DNA of 64,000 nucleotides from Chitinophaga sp. E66 (lineage in GTDB: Bacteria > Bacteroidota > Bacteroidia > Chitinophagales > Chitinophagaceae): the NCBI GenBank assembly GCA_019285755.1, contig CP079103.1, forward strand, positions 4,154,001-4,218,000, written 5' to 3'. Within the stretch, counting starts at the first letter, position 1. Each line of letters opens with the position of its first letter. This document shows, one piece after another, positions 9,164 to 20,329 of this stretch. Under the pieces are notes generated by a model. The model made no database searches. It was not told the origin of the DNA and saw only the letters and a list, made by a program, of their open reading frames with translations. Made by a program: the position numbers and the translations under genes.

Positions 9164-10849
9164 ATGGTTCCTATGTTCAACCGCTTCAGGGCGTGCCATT
9201 TCGCCCTGATATTCCTCCTGGTGGCCGTATCTTTTTCCGCCACTGCGCGCCCCCGTCTCACTAACTTTACCTGGAACACCACCTGCCTTAACGACAGTGT
9301 CACCTTCACCATTTCCGACGATATCACCAGCATCGATTCCGTGAAATGGTATTTCGTGAGCCCGCCCGTTAATGAGGAAGACTCCAGCACCCGCATCACC
9401 GGCGCCAAATACAGGTACCTCATGCCCGGCACCTACACCGTGACGCTTAAGGCATATCGTAATGGCGTGGAAGACGTAACCACGCAGGCCATCACCATCG
9501 TGCCACGCCAAAACATCGATCTCGGGCCGCAGAACATCACCATCTGTGAGAACGGTAGTATCACACTCACCGCGCCATCAATCCCCGGCGCTACCTACAC
9601 CTGGTACTACCTCGAAGATACCGTAGCCGGCACCAATACTTTCACCGCGACAGAAATGGCCACGTACCACGTCGCCATCAACGGATGCCGGGAAATCGAC
9701 TCCGTCAATCTCTTCACTTCTCCCATCCCCACCATAGACCTCGGCCCCGACCGCACGCTCTGCACAGGAGAACTGTTCACCCTCGACGCCACGGCGCAGA
9801 ATGCCACTTATGTCTGGAGCACCGGCGAAACCTCCCCACCATCGTGGCCTCCGGAACGGGAGGGAACTATCGCGTAACCGCCACGGTCGACGGCTGCGGA
9901 GATTACACGGACGAGGTAACCATTAACTTCACCGGACCTGCATTTCCCTTCAGCCTTGGTAACGACACCTTGCTCTGTGCAGGTGAATCCGTTGTGCTCG
10001 ACGCCTCTCGCACAGGCGCCACTGCCTACAGCTGGAACACAGGTTCCTCCAATCCCAGGATCACCGCCCGCAACAACGGAACTTTCTCCGTATTCGTCAA
10101 TATCAACAACATCTGCTCCGTCGTAGATACCATCGAAGTACGGTACAGCCGCCTGCGCGATTTCAGCCTCGGTAACGACACCACCCTCTGCCAGGGTAAT
10201 TTCCACGTGCTCTCCGCAGATCACGGAACAGGAATTTACCGCTGGCAGGACGGTTCAGACCAGGCCACCTATCATGTGGACTCCACCGGCTATTACAGCG
10301 TTCGTGTTCAGATAGGGCGTTGCGTGGAATCCGATACTATCCGTGTCGCCTTCCAGGACTCCGTCAGGGTTTACCTCGGCGAGGATACCGTAATGTGCCT
10401 TGGAGAAACCCTTTGCTCCGGCCCATGAATGCCGGGGTGAATTTCAAGTGGCAGGACAGTTCCTCCGTTAACATGTTCCCCGTTACCCAGCGCGGCTGGT
10501 ACGCGGTGGTAGCGGAGAATGTCTGCAACCGCTCCGTAGATTCCATTCGCGTGAACTTCGCTCCCTGTGACTGCGTTCTCTATTTCCCCACTGGCTTTTC
10601 CCTAACGGAGACGGATACAATGATTACTTCCGGCCCCGCTACCGGTGCGAAATCGGCTCTTACCGGCTCAGTGTCTACAACCGGCTGGGCAACCTGCTCT
10701 TTTTCACTTCAGACCCCACCGTAGCCTGGAATGGAATGCACAATGGCAAGAACGCTCCCATCGGAACTTACGTCTGGATGGTGGAATATGTGGATCTTGC
10801 CGCCATGAAATTCTACAGAAAGACAGGCAACATAACTTTGATACGATAA
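9164..10849 (+). CDS. Type IX secretion substrate with Ig/PKD-like repeats and gliding-motility C-terminal domain
   Basis: Secreted surface protein of about 560 residues. The N-terminus (FRACHFALIFLLVAVSFSA) is a signal peptide. One PKD-like domain (FTWNTTCLNDSVTFTI) is followed by about five repeats of 70-80 residues, each opening like DLGPDRTLCTGELFTLDA or SLGNDTLLCAGESVVLDA and closing with YxWxxG and GxYxVxV patterns. The C-terminus has FPTGFS, then NGDGYNDYFRP, SVYNRLGNLLF and APIGTYVWMVEYVD: the CHU_C / gliding motility-associated C-terminal domain that directs export by the type IX system. Frame breaks near 9832, 10415 and 10605. ATG 9164 or 9173 could start it. A surface or adhesion role is inferred. 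Confidence 0.9.
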
Positions 10850-10874
10850 GGATTTATCCGATTACAAATAAAAA

Positions 10875-10900
10875 GCCCCTCGCCAATATGACGAAGGGGC
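10875..10900. terminator. Bidirectional terminator between convergent genes
   Basis: GCCCCTCG and CGAAGGGGC flank a short loop, with A-tract upstream and TTTTCTT downstream, so it can serve both the type IX substrate gene (ends 10849) and the minus-strand gene ending at 10918. One mismatch in the stem. Confidence 0.85.
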
Positions 10901-10917
10901 TTTTCTTATGGAACTGA

Positions 10918-11832
10918 TTAGTTGGTAAAGTTGGAGAAACGCGCGGTAAACAGGGCTGTTTCGCGCTTTTTAAACGGTACGTTCCAGGTGCCGTCGTAGG
11001 TAATGAGGGCTGGTAAAAGCAGGTCGCCGAACTTGGTCATCTGTACGTTCATTTTTACATTGAAGTCGAAGATGAGCGTTTTGTAAGACAGTGAATACCG
11101 CCGGCCCACGATTTCCATTGTTTCCTTGCTGAACCAGGTGATCAGCTCATCGTACACGATCTCTGCCCGGTCGATGGAACTGAGGTTCTTTTTCATCACT
11201 GCGCCGAATACATAACAATCCACCCCTGCAAATGCGCCGGAAGTAACGCTGAAATCGTAGTAACGCATCAGGTTACGATCGAACACGGCTACCTTGCTTC
11301 CAACAACGGGGACGCCGGTGATGGGTTTGCCTGGATTAAATATGAGCTGTTTGAGCTGTGAACGGTGACGGGCCAGGCTTCCTTTGGCGGGGCCGCTGTC
11401 TTCATTTGCAAACGGTCCCTTTTGTGAAAAAGAGATTGGCGTAGAGTTCGGCGGTGTAATAGTTATAGTCGCCTTTACGGTCGTAGAAATTGCCGGTCGT
11501 CTTTTCCTCGATTACCTCCATGCTTCGACAGCCGTTGCGCATATGTTGTTGCGTACGGGAAAGCAGTGATGCGAGGGTCTTCCCTCCTTTTTATCGGTGA
11601 TACGGATATCATTTTCTGCGGTGAAGCCAACGATACGGAGGTTTTTGAAAGCGCGGTAAAAAGTCGTGTCCTCTTCTACACGGCGGATAAATCCATTTAC
11701 ATCGAAGCCTATTCGTTTAGCTTTTACGACGTGTTCGTCGAGGTTGACGGTCATGCCTTTATATCGTGCGGTATCCTGAGCGGAGACAGATATGGATGTT
11801 ACAGTTAGCAGGATCGGGAGAAAATTTCGCAT
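10918..11832 (-). CDS. Secreted protein of unknown function
   Basis: About 300 residues. The N-terminus MRNFLPILLTVTSISVSAQ is a signal peptide. The next part reads MTVNLDEHVVKAKRIGFDVN, then RVEEDTTFYRAFKNLRIVGF; the C-terminal part reads YDELITWFSKETMEIVGRR and DGTWNVPFKKRETALFTARF. The middle, between about 11290 and 11520, must be joined across two frames. No known domain recognised. It lies downstream of the anti-sigma factor gene, 60 bp away, and may be co-transcribed with the sigma/anti-sigma pair, which would suggest a target or accessory role. Confidence 0.65.
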
Positions 11833-11892
11833 TACTCAAAAGTATGAATTTCCTAAAGGCCAGGAGCAAGAATCGGGCCTGAAGAGGGGATA

Positions 11893-12742
11893 TCAACCTG
11901 CCACTTTGCCGGCGAGGTACATGGCGGAGAGCGTCGGTGAGGAGAACCGCCTTTCTTTTCGAGGGTTACGGCGAACATTTGCGCGCCTGGCACGGCCTTC
12001 ATCTTCTGGAAACCGGCGGCGGCCTTGTCCATATCGAACACTCCGGCGTCTACGGGTTTACCATTGACGATGCTCCAAAGCTGATATTGCTGATCGGCGG
12101 CGGGCGCCGGGAGGTTATGTACGGTGAGGAGAACTTCCTGTGATTTGGGGTTCCAGTACACAGTGGCGAGAAGCCCGGGCCTTGTGGGCGTCACGGTGTA
12201 CATGTTAACCGTTTTCATGTTGCGGATGGTAGTCAGCATGGTCTCGCTTTCATCCATCCGGGCCTGGAAGGTCTTTTGTTCTGCCAGCATTGTCTCTTTT
12301 TCCTGGAGTAGCGCTTCGTATTTCGCTTTCCATTCCGATTGCTGACCGGCCTGCTGGTTGATGTAGTACACGCAACCAATTACCCCGGCCAAAGCAGCGG
12401 CAGCCACGATCCGCCATGCAGGGTGCACGAGGGTCAGTGGTTTTCGTTCGCGAACAACCTCCGCCTCATACGCCGGCACGAGCCTGCGGCGATCACTTCG
12501 GTCATTTCGGAAGACTGGTCATTATTGATAAGCAGGAACAATTTGTCTTTAATCGCAGGCGGCGGTGGCACTGCCTGCATTTCGACATACCGCTCCATAT
12601 CGAGCTGAACCGCATCTACCGCGGCTGTCAGCTCCGGCGACTGAGACATGGCGCTATGCAGGTCCCGAACCTCAGGTTCGGTTGCCAGCCCGGCGACGTA
12701 AGTCTCAATAATTCCGGATGATATGTAACGTTGAACGTCCAA
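11893..12742 (-). CDS. Transmembrane anti-sigma factor (RskA-like)
   Basis: Sequesters the cognate ECF sigma factor encoded just upstream. Order: cytoplasmic N-terminus (SSGIIETYVAGLATEPEVRD), a single membrane span (IVAAAALAGVIGCVYYI), a coiled-coil-like stretch (EWKAKYEALLQEKETMLAEQ), then the periplasmic RskA-type domain (LLATVYWNPKSQEVLLTVHN to QLWSIVNGKPVDAGVFD). Breaks near 12478 and 11950; after repair the end is LSAMYLAGKVAG with TGA at 11893-11895. The apparent start codon at 12742 is TTG, 9 bp after the sigma stop; no in-frame ATG was seen nearer the sigma gene. Confidence 0.85.
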
Positions 12743-12751
12743 CTTTGCTAA

Positions 12752-13302
12752 TTACATCTGTTTTAAAATATTGCGCAACTGGATAATGGCATTGCGCATT
12801 CTGGTCTTTACCGTTCCCAATGGAATATCCAGCAGCCTGGCGATTTCTTCCTGGGTACAGCCCTTGTAATAGGCTAGATCAATAATGGTTCGCTGTTCTT
12901 TGTTCAGCTTTTCCAGCACCTTAGTGAGGCCAAGGTGATCCACTGATGGATGAACTGCAAGCTGACTTGTTTGTAGATATACGTCATTGCTGAGTTCATG
13001 GATTTTTTGATCGAGCTTGTGGGCTCTGGAACGAAGTGTGTCTATCGCGGTATTGCGGGCAATATTGAGCATCCAGGTAAACAGACGCCCTTTCTCTGTG
13101 TCATACTTATCAATCCCCGCCAGATCTTCAAAAATACTTCCTGCAATACATCACTGGCAGCATTTTCATCATTGATCACTTTCAGCACCACACCATAGAG
13201 CGCAGGCGAGTAGTGATCGTACAGGTACCCGAATATCTGCTGGTCTCTCGCGCGGAGGCCTTGCACCAGTTCGATTTCGGTATATGTATTAGAGGTTCCC
13301 AA
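12752..13302 (-). CDS. ECF RNA polymerase sigma factor (SigK/RpoE type)
   Basis: Alternative sigma factor of about 183 residues. Region 2: DQQIFGYLYDHYSPALYGVV and ENAASDVLQEVFLKIWRG; region 4: LEKLNKEQRTIIDLAYYKG and CTQEEIARLLDIPLGTVKTR. One missing G near 13115 breaks the frame between DVLQEVFLKIWRG and DKYDTEKGRLFTWMLNIAR. The start codon in place is TTG 13302 (LGTSNTYTEIELVQG); no upstream in-frame ATG was found. The anti-sigma gene follows after 9 bp, the standard sigma/RskA arrangement. Confidence 0.9.
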
Positions 13303-13414
13303 GTGTTGGATTCGGAAATAGTGGCTCTAAAATAATAAAAATTATTACAATATCAATTTATCTGGCATAAATATATTTTTTTAATGCCGGACAAATCACC
13401 CAGTTATAGGGTAA

Positions 13415-13991
13415 TTATTTAGGGAAGATCATCCGGTAGTCTACCCGGACCTTCCCTTTGAAATATCGTCGAGGCGGCTTTTGAGGAGGCGCTTTTCAAT
13501 GGTTTCAGGTAATCGATGAACAGTTTCCCTTCGATGTGATCGTATTCATGGAAAATCACCCTTGCAGTTACGCCATGGAAGGTTTCCTCGTGCGGCTGGA
13601 AGTTTTCGTCGACATACCGCAGCGTTACTTTCTCCGGACGATATACGTCTTCCCGCACTTTGGGAATGCTGAGGCAACCTTCGTTATAAGCCCAGTCGTC
13701 GCCGTCGGTGTCTACGATATGCGCATTGATAAATACCTGCTTGATGCCTTTGTCGCCCGGAAACTCATTCTCCTCTCCTTCTTCCAGGTTGTCTATGATC
13801 TGCTTGCTGTCTACCACGAACAGGCGGATGGGCTTATTGATCTGGGGTGCTGCAAGGCCCACGCCGTTAGACCCGTACATAGTTTCCCACATATTGGCGA
13901 CCAGCTCTTTCAGGTTCGGGTAATCGGGCGTAATGTCCGGACAAACTTCCCGGAGCACAGGGGCTCCATAGGCTACGATTGGTAATATCAT
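13415..13991 (-). CDS. def: Peptide deformylase
   Basis: Removes the N-formyl group from nascent polypeptides; a metal-dependent essential enzyme. All three motifs are visible: GVGLAAPQI, EGCLSIP and HEYDH (metal ligands Cys and two His). ATG 13991 gives MILPIVAYGAPVLREVC. The C-terminus is disturbed by breaks near 13490 and 13455; repaired, it runs FIDYLKPLKRRLLKSRLDD, then ISKGKVRVDYRMIFPK, with TAA 13415-13417. Last gene of the SpoU methyltransferase-UbiA-ruvX-def operon. Confidence 0.95.
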
Positions 13992-14037
13992 TGTTAAATC
14001 GAATCTGTTGGAAAATGCAAATTTATGAAAAATCCCG

Positions 14038-14451
14038 TCAACCGTTGTACTGGAGGTATTCCTGCAGCAGTATGGTTGCACTGATCTCATCCACCAGGCC
14101 TTTCTGTTGCCGGTCCTTTTTCTTCATTCCGCTGTCCAGCATGCTCTGGAACGCCATTTTGGAAGTGAACCGCTCATCCACCTGCTTCAGGGGCATATCA
14201 GGAAAATGCTTGCCCAGGATCCGGATGCACTCCTGTACCAGGGCCGTCGCATCTGTAGCGGAGCCGTCCAGGTTGCGGGGCATGCCGATCAGGATCAGTT
14301 CCACCGCTTCCGCAGCAAAATACTTTTTCAGGTATGGGATCAGCTCATGCGAGGGCACCGTACCCAATCCGCTGGCAATCATCTTTAAAGGGTCCGTCAC
14401 CGCCAGACCCGTACGTTTCTTGCCATAATCGATGGCCATTATTCTCGGCAT
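14038..14451 (-). CDS. ruvX: Putative pre-16S rRNA nuclease / Holliday junction resolvase-like protein (YqgF/RuvX)
   Basis: RNase H-fold nuclease of 137 residues, intact. MAIDYGKKRTGLAVTDP carries the first catalytic Asp, LILIGMPRNLDGSATD the central motif, and VDERFTSKMA and VDEISATILLQEYL the later acidic residues. The family processes the 5' end of 16S rRNA in Escherichia coli (YqgF). It starts 4 bp after the UbiA stop and is followed by def after 46 bp, in one operon. Confidence 0.93.
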   Translation of the reverse strand: MPRIMAIDYGKKRTGLAVTDPLKMIASGLGTVPSHELIPYLKKYFAAEAVELILIGMPRNLDGSATDATALVQECIRILGKHFPDMPLKQVDERFTSKMAFQSMLDSGMKKKDRQQKGLVDEISATILLQEYLQYNG

Positions 14452-14454
14452 CCG

Positions 14455-15326
14455 TTAGTTTTTGAATATGAACATATCTGCAATGGCGAATACCGCGTAC
14501 ACTACGCTGGCGATGCCGTTCGAGGTCATGAACGCTATGTTCACGCGGGAAAGATCATCGGGCTTCACCAGCCGGTGCTGCATTACCAGCATGCCGATAA
14601 ACACGGCCGCCCCGACCCAGTACACCCAATGGAAGCCGCCCATCAGCCCGATCGCTACCGCCAGTCCTGCCGCTATTACGTGCAGTACCTCCGAAAACCG
14701 TAGCGCCCCGGCTTTCCCCAGCCAGGCAGGGATGCTATGCAGCCGCTGCGAGCGATCGAAATCTTCGTCCTGCAGACTATATATAATATCAAATCCGCTT
14801 ACCCAGCAAAGCACCATTACGCTCAGCAGCACCGGCAGCACGCTGAAGTAGCCGGTCACCGCCAGGAAAGCCCCGATCGGCGCCAGCGACAGGCCCACGC
14901 CCAGTACAAGATGGCAGAGCGCGGTGAAGCGTTTGGTATAGCTGTAGCCCAGTACCACCACGATGGCCACGGGAGAGAGGAAAAAGCAGAGGGGATTGAT
15001 GAACCAGGTGGCAGCCATGAACAGCACCACGTTCCCGATCACGAAATACAATGCATTGCCGGCGCTGATGATACCTGCGGGAATCTCGCGCTTGGCGGTC
15101 CGGGGTTGCGGCGGTCTATTTCTGCGTCCAGCCAACGGTTGAACGCCATGGCGGCGCTTCGGGCAAATACCATGCACAGCACCACCAGCAGGAACAGCTT
15201 CAGGCTGAAAGGCTCCCCTGCCCAGGTGACCGCCAGGAAAAAGCCGGTCATCGCGAACGGCATGGCGAAAATGGTGTGGCTGAATTTGACGAGCGACAGG
15301 TAATTCCGGATAGTGTCAGAGCCCAT
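14455..15326 (-). CDS. UbiA-family prenyltransferase
   Basis: Integral membrane enzyme attaching a polyprenyl chain to an aromatic acceptor in quinone biosynthesis. The first Asp-rich motif NRWLDAEIDRRNP continues, after one missing C near 15105, as RTAKREIPAGIISAGNALYF; the second is YSLQDEDFDRSQRLHSIP. Several hydrophobic spans (GNVVLFMAATWFINPLCFFL, VLPVLLSVMVLCWVSGFDII) are evident. The length, about 290 residues, and these motifs resemble 4-hydroxybenzoate polyprenyltransferase-like enzymes, including MqnP of the futalosine menaquinone route; which acceptor is used cannot be told. Starts 3 bp after the methyltransferase stop. Confidence 0.88.
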
Positions 15327-15329
15327 GGT

Positions 15330-15862
15330 TTATTTTGCTTTGGTCAGTTTACTATAAATGTCCCAGATCACGATCCCCGTGCTCACGGAGATATTGAGGG
15401 AATGCTTCATCCCCAGTTGAGGGATTTCGATGCAGCCGTCGGCCAGCTGCATGACTGCAGGGTCTACGCCCGATACTTCGTTACCGAATACCAGCGCCAG
15501 GGGCTGCCCGGATGGCTGGAAGTTATTCAGCATCATGCTGTTAGCCGCCTGCTCGATGGCGATGATGGCAAAACCCTCGGCCCGGAGCGCCTCAACAGCC
15601 TCTACGGTGCTCCCGAAATACTGCCATTCTACCGTATCGGTGGCGCCAGGGCTGTTTTCTGGATATCCCGGTGCGGAGGCACCGGCGTATAACCGCAAAG
15701 CGCTATGCCCTGGAGCAGAAAGGCGTCGGCCGTGCGGAAGACCGAGCCCACGTTATGCATGCTGCGCACATTGTCCATCACTACCACCAGCGGCGTCTTG
15801 TCTGCCGCCTTGAATTCCGAGACCGATTTCCGGCCCAGCTCATCCATTTGTAACTTCCGCAT
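15330..15862 (-). CDS. TrmH/SpoU-family RNA 2'-O-methyltransferase
   Basis: SAM-dependent RNA ribose methyltransferase with the knotted SPOUT fold. Motif 1: VVMDNVRSMHNVGSVFRTAD; motif 2: LALVFGNEVSGVD; motif 3: IEIPQLGMKHSLNISVSTGI. About 177 residues, short for the family, consistent with a catalytic domain only. A missing base near 15650 separates GYTPVPPHRDIQKTAL from ATDTVEWQYFGSTVEAVEAL. ATG 15862 (MRKLQMDELGRKS) lies 4 bp after a -7 box. First gene of the operon with UbiA, ruvX and def, divergent from mutS. Confidence 0.9.
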
Positions 15863-15866
15863 GCCG

Positions 15867-15874
15867 CAAAGATA
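15867..15874 (-). promoter_or_regulatory. -7 box of the SpoU methyltransferase operon
   Basis: Reads TATCTTTG on the minus strand (TAnnTTTG), identical to the boxes at lipB and rluD. Only 4 nt separate it from the ATG at 15862, so the transcript would be leaderless or nearly so. Confidence 0.6.
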
Positions 15875-15935
15875 CTCCAAGGGGCATATTGCCCTCATTT
15901 TTTCCACCGCCCATCCGCCTTAGCCTCCGGCACCC

Positions 15936-15943
15936 TATATTTG
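15936..15943 (+). promoter_or_regulatory. -7 box of mutS
   Basis: TATATTTG matches TAnnTTTG and ends 4 nt before the mutS ATG at 15948, predicting a leaderless or near-leaderless message. Confidence 0.6.
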
Positions 15944-15947
15944 CCGC

Positions 15948-18540
15948 ATGGCTAAAAGCAAATCGGAAGAAACGCCCTGATGCAGCAACATAAGGCCATC
16001 AAAACCCGGTATCCCGATGCCGTGCTGCTGTTCAGGGTAGGAGATTTTTATGAAACGTTCAATGAAGACGCCGTTATCGCGTCTAAAGTCCTCGGAATCG
16101 TGCTCACCAAAAGAGCCAATGGCTCCGCTTCGTTTGTGGATCTGGCCGGATTCCCGCATCATTCGCTGGATACCTACCTCCACAAACTCGTAAAAGCCGG
16201 CCATCGCGTGGCCGTGTGCGATCAGCTAGAAGACCCTAAAATGGTCAAAGGCATCGTAAAACGCGGCGTGACAGAAATGGTCACTCCCGGCGTGGCCGTC
16301 AACGATAAGATCCTCGAGAACAGCCAAAATAACTTCCTCGCCGCCGTGCATTTCGGGAACAACGTCACCGGCGTGGCCTTCCTCGATATCTCTACCGGCG
16401 AGTTCTATATCGCACAGGGCAGCCTCGAATATATCGACAAGCTCCTCCAGTCTTTCCGCCCCGCTGAAGTCATCTTCGCGCGGCAACAGCAGAAGCATTT
16501 CCGGCAGACGTTCGGTTCGCGTTTTTATACCTATAACCTGGACGAATGGATCTTTACCTCCACCTATGCCCGCGAGATCCTGCTAAAGCATTTCGAGACG
16601 CACAACCTCAAAGGGTTCGGCGTGGAAGAAATGAACGAAGCCATCATCGCCGCCGGCGCCACCATGCATTACCTGAAGGATACGGAGCACCCCAATCTCC
16701 AGCATATCACCAGCCTGCAGCGCATCGATCAGGACGACTTCCTTTGGATGGACCGCTTCACCATCCGCAACCTGGAACTGCTCCAGAGCACCGTGGAACA
16801 GGGCAAGTCACTCATCGGCACCCTGGACCATACGCTCACCCCTATGGGCGCGCGCCTGCTCAAACGCCAGATCATTTTCCCACTCCGCGATATCACAAAG
16901 ATCAACGAAAGGCTCGATGCAGTGGAAACACTCATCCGCGAAACCGAACTCACCCATAAACTGCAAACAACCTCCGCAACGTGGGCGATCTCGAGCGGCT
17001 GGTCTCCAAAATACCCTCCGCAAGATCAACCCGCGCGAAGTGATGCAACTGGCCAGGGCGCTGAAGGAAGTGGAAGATGTAGCCGCCCTGCTGTCGGACA
17101 ACCAGGACCCGTTGCTTCGCCAGATACAGGAACAACTGGATCCTTGCCGCCCCATCCTGGACAGGATACTGGCCCAAATCGCCGACAACCCGCCCGTACT
17201 TGCTAACAAAGGCGGCGTCATCCGGGAGGGCGTAGATAAGTCGCTCGACGATCTCCGCTCCATTGCCACCAGCGGCAAGGAATACCTGCTCCGCATCCAG
17301 CAACAGGAGTCCGAGGCCACCGGCATCCCATCGCTCAAAGTTGCGTTCAACAATGTGTTCGGGTATTATCTAGAAGTAACCAACACCCATAAGAATAAGG
17401 TACCCGAGACATGGATCCGCAAGCAGACGCTGGCCAATGCGGAGCGCTACATCACGCCCGAACTGAAAGAGTATGAAGAGAAGATCGTAGGTGCGGAAGA
17501 CAAGATCATGGCACTTGAAATCCAATTATACGACGCCCTGATCCTCGCCCTGCAGGAATATATTCAGCCCGTACAGCGGAACGCGCACGCCCTCGCACGC
17601 CTCGACTGCCTCCTCTGCTTCGCGCATAACGCCGTCCAGTTCAAATACCGCCGGCCCGTGGTGAACGACAGCTACCAGATCAACATCACCGAAGGCCGCC
17701 ACCCTGTTATTGAACAAGGCCTGCCGCCGGGAGAAAGCTACGTGAATAACGACCTGCTTCTCAACCATGAAGATCAGCAGGTCATCATCCTCACGGGGCC
17801 TAACATGTCGGGTAAGTCGGCCCTGTTGCGGCAGACGGCCCTCATTACCCTCATGGCGCACATGGGCAGCTTTGTGCCTGCATCGGCTGCGGAGATTGGT
17901 TTGACCGACAAGATCTTCACCCGCGTGGGCGCGAGCGACAACCTCAGCGGCGGCGAGTCGACCTTCATGGTGGAGATGAACGAAACGGCGAGCATTATTA
18001 ATAATATCTCCCCGCAGCCTCATCATCCTCGATGAGATCGGCCGGGGCACGAGCACGTACGACGGTATCTCTATCGCCTGGAGCATCGTGGAATACCTGC
18101 ATGATATGACGGAACACAGGCCCAAAACGCTCTTCGCTACGCACTACCATGAACTGAACGAGCTTGAGAACACGCATTCCCGCGTCAAGAATTTCCATAT
18201 CACCAATAAGGAAGTAGGTAATAAGATCATTTTCCTGCGCAAGCTGGCGCCGGGTGGCAGCCGTCACAGCTTTGGTATCCACGTTGCCAAGATCGCCGGC
18301 ATGCCGCCGCAGCTTATCAAAAGGGCCAATGAGATACTCTCCCAGCTGGAAAGCCAGCACATCGAGGCGCCCATAGAGCAGATCGCGGCGCCCACGCAGA
18401 AGGTGCAGCTGAGCATTTTCGATTCGCATAGCGATACTTTCCAGGCTATCCGGGAGAAGCTCAATGAGATGGACATCAACCGCCTCACGCCCGTGCAGGC
18501 GCTCATGAAGCTCAGCGAGATCAAGGATATGCTGCAATAA
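15948..18540 (+). CDS. mutS: DNA mismatch repair protein MutS
   Basis: Recognises mismatches and starts methyl-independent mismatch repair. About 865 residues. Domain I: KTRYPDAVLLFRVGDFYETF, carrying the mismatch-wedging Phe-x-Glu; connector and core (LDHTLTPMGARLLKRQI); clamp (FGYYLEVTNTHKNKVPETWI); ATPase with Walker A GPNMSGKSALLRQ, DNLSGGESTFMVEM, Walker B LIILDEIGRGTSTYDG and ATHYHELNEL. Ends PVQALMKLSEIKDMLQ. Frame breaks near 15979, 16968, 17026 (all short runs of C or A) and 18012, the last needing two bases or one deletion. Start ATG 15948 (MAKSKSEETP) follows a -7 box. Confidence 0.96.
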
Positions 18541-18567
18541 TTTCATTCGCTTTAGCGTATAAAAAAA

Positions 18568-18591
18568 GCCTCCGGACGATCGTCCGGAGGC
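18568..18591. terminator. Bidirectional terminator, perfect 24-bp palindrome
   Basis: GCCTCCGGACGA (18568-18579) is followed directly by its exact reverse complement (18580-18591), with seven A before and five T after. It serves mutS (ends 18540) and the convergent SusD gene (ends 18621). Confidence 0.92.
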
Positions 18592-18620
18592 TTTTTCTTA
18601 TTGGATCACGCTATCTGTGG

Positions 18621-20311
18621 TTATTTCTTATCCCACCAAACGCGGCCGGTGATATCGTCTACGGACGTACCATATTCACCGGTTTTCATCATGTCGGCAA
18701 TCGCGGCATCGCGGTTGGCCTGGTTGAAGTTGGTGATAGGCAGGGGCCAGCGACGGGGCGTTTCCATACGGAAACCTCCGGCGAAGAACTCGCTGCGATC
18801 GAGAATACCGCCCACTTTAGGATAGCCGAGCAGCTTGTAATAACCCCAAGATTCCAGGGAGTTTTAAAGCTGTTCAGGTATTGCTGAATGCCGATCTTTT
18901 CGAGCAGCACATCGTTGGTGCCGGTAAATGCGATCGCAGGTTGGGCGAGGTAAGCGGTGATGGCAGCGTCTGCCGGAGCTGCGTACTCTACCGTTCTTGC
19001 GAGGCCTGCCATGGCATCATATGCTTTTACGGAAGCGGTCACGCCTTTCTCATAAAGGGCCTTTGCGTCCTGGCTGATGATACCTTTTACGGCCAGTTCA
19101 GCGAGGATGAAACATTGCTCCGCATAGGTCATTATCGGCTGAGTGTACTGGCCGGCGCCGTTACCGTCAGACCCGAGATCGAACAGACGGTTCTGGAACT
19201 GAGACAGTGTATCTACGTTCACAGTTACCTTCTTGCCCGCTTCTGTGATCTCATAAGATTTCACGCCGAAGAGACGGGCATACTGCGGCAGATTGCGATC
19301 ATCCGGGCTTTCGGGCATACCCACGTACTGACGGGGATTATACACGGCAGAAGCAGGGAATGCGCCACCTGATTTGAGGCGATTGAAGGTAGCCTCGGTA
19401 AATTCATTCTTCTTGAAGAACAGCGGAAGGCGCGGATCCTGCGTGTTATACATGAAATCGATCAGCTTGCGGCCGCCGCGGGTAGCAGAACCCTGAGCAT
19501 TCCAGTTGCCGCCGCGGGCGAAGTTAGTCGTGGAGATAAACTTCCACTCGTCTGCCGCGCTTTCAAAGAGTCCTGCGGGGCTGGCCATAACTTCAGCAAC
19601 AATCGCCTTCATTTTATCAGGATTGCGCTTGGAAAGGCGCATCGCGATTTTGAGGCGGAGCGCATTGGCTGCTTTGCCCCATTTCTTCACGTCGCCGCTG
19701 TAAAACACATCGCTCGAAGAGTTGTACGTCTCGAAACTGCCGGTAGCGGTCAGCGCAGCGATAGCGCCTTTCAGCTCGGCGTCGAATGTGTTGAACAGGG
19801 TTTCCTGCGAATCGTATTTAGGTAGCATGATGGCTTCGGTACGTGCCGTGAGCGCCTCGTTGTAAGGAATGCTGCCATTCACGTCGGATACGCGGAAAGC
19901 GGTATATACCTTGTGAACTTTGGCGATGGCCACGATCTGCGACCAGCGGGCCTGTTCTTCTGCAGGCAGGTTGTTTACGATACGCTCGATTTCCACAAGA
20001 TTGCGGCCGATGCTTGAGTAAAACGCCTGATACAGCTCATTTACACGCGGGTTGGAGAACATGCCGGAGTTGTTACCCTCGGCATAGCTCACGGTATACT
20101 GCATGTAACGCATGAGAAACTGGTAGTGCTCGTAGAACCAGTCGAAATCACGGTCCACCATCGCCTTTTGCGATGTGGTCAACAGCATAGACGCTACGAT
20201 ATCTTTGCTGATATTGGGATTGGTGTTGGTTTCGGTAAAGTCCTTGGTACAGGCGGTTGCAAATGTAGCCAACGCCAGCGCGCCAATGCCTAATTTATGT
20301 AAACTCTTCAT
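18621..20311 (-). CDS. SusD/RagB-like nutrient-binding outer-membrane lipoprotein (system 1)
   Basis: Surface lipoprotein that lids the SusC transporter and binds glycan or peptide substrate. About 564 residues. The signal MKSLHKLGIGALALATFATA ends at Cys 21 (lipobox). The start KDFTETNTNPN, and WGKAANALRLKIAMRLSKRN, IDFMYNTQDPRLPLFF and YAEQCFILAELAVKG, resemble the SusD-like_2 subfamily. One break near 18862, after LNSFKTPW; the frame then continues WGYYKLLGYPKVGG to the end DITGRVWWDKK. It follows its SusC partner after 18 bp. Confidence 0.93.
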
Positions 20312-20329
20312 TGTTAGCAGTTTTGTTGA

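Noticed and set aside
17990..18040. Programmed frameshift in mutS
   Set aside because: No slippery heptamer or downstream structure was evident, and mutS has other ordinary run-loss breaks; error is the simpler explanation, though this site needs two bases or one deletion.
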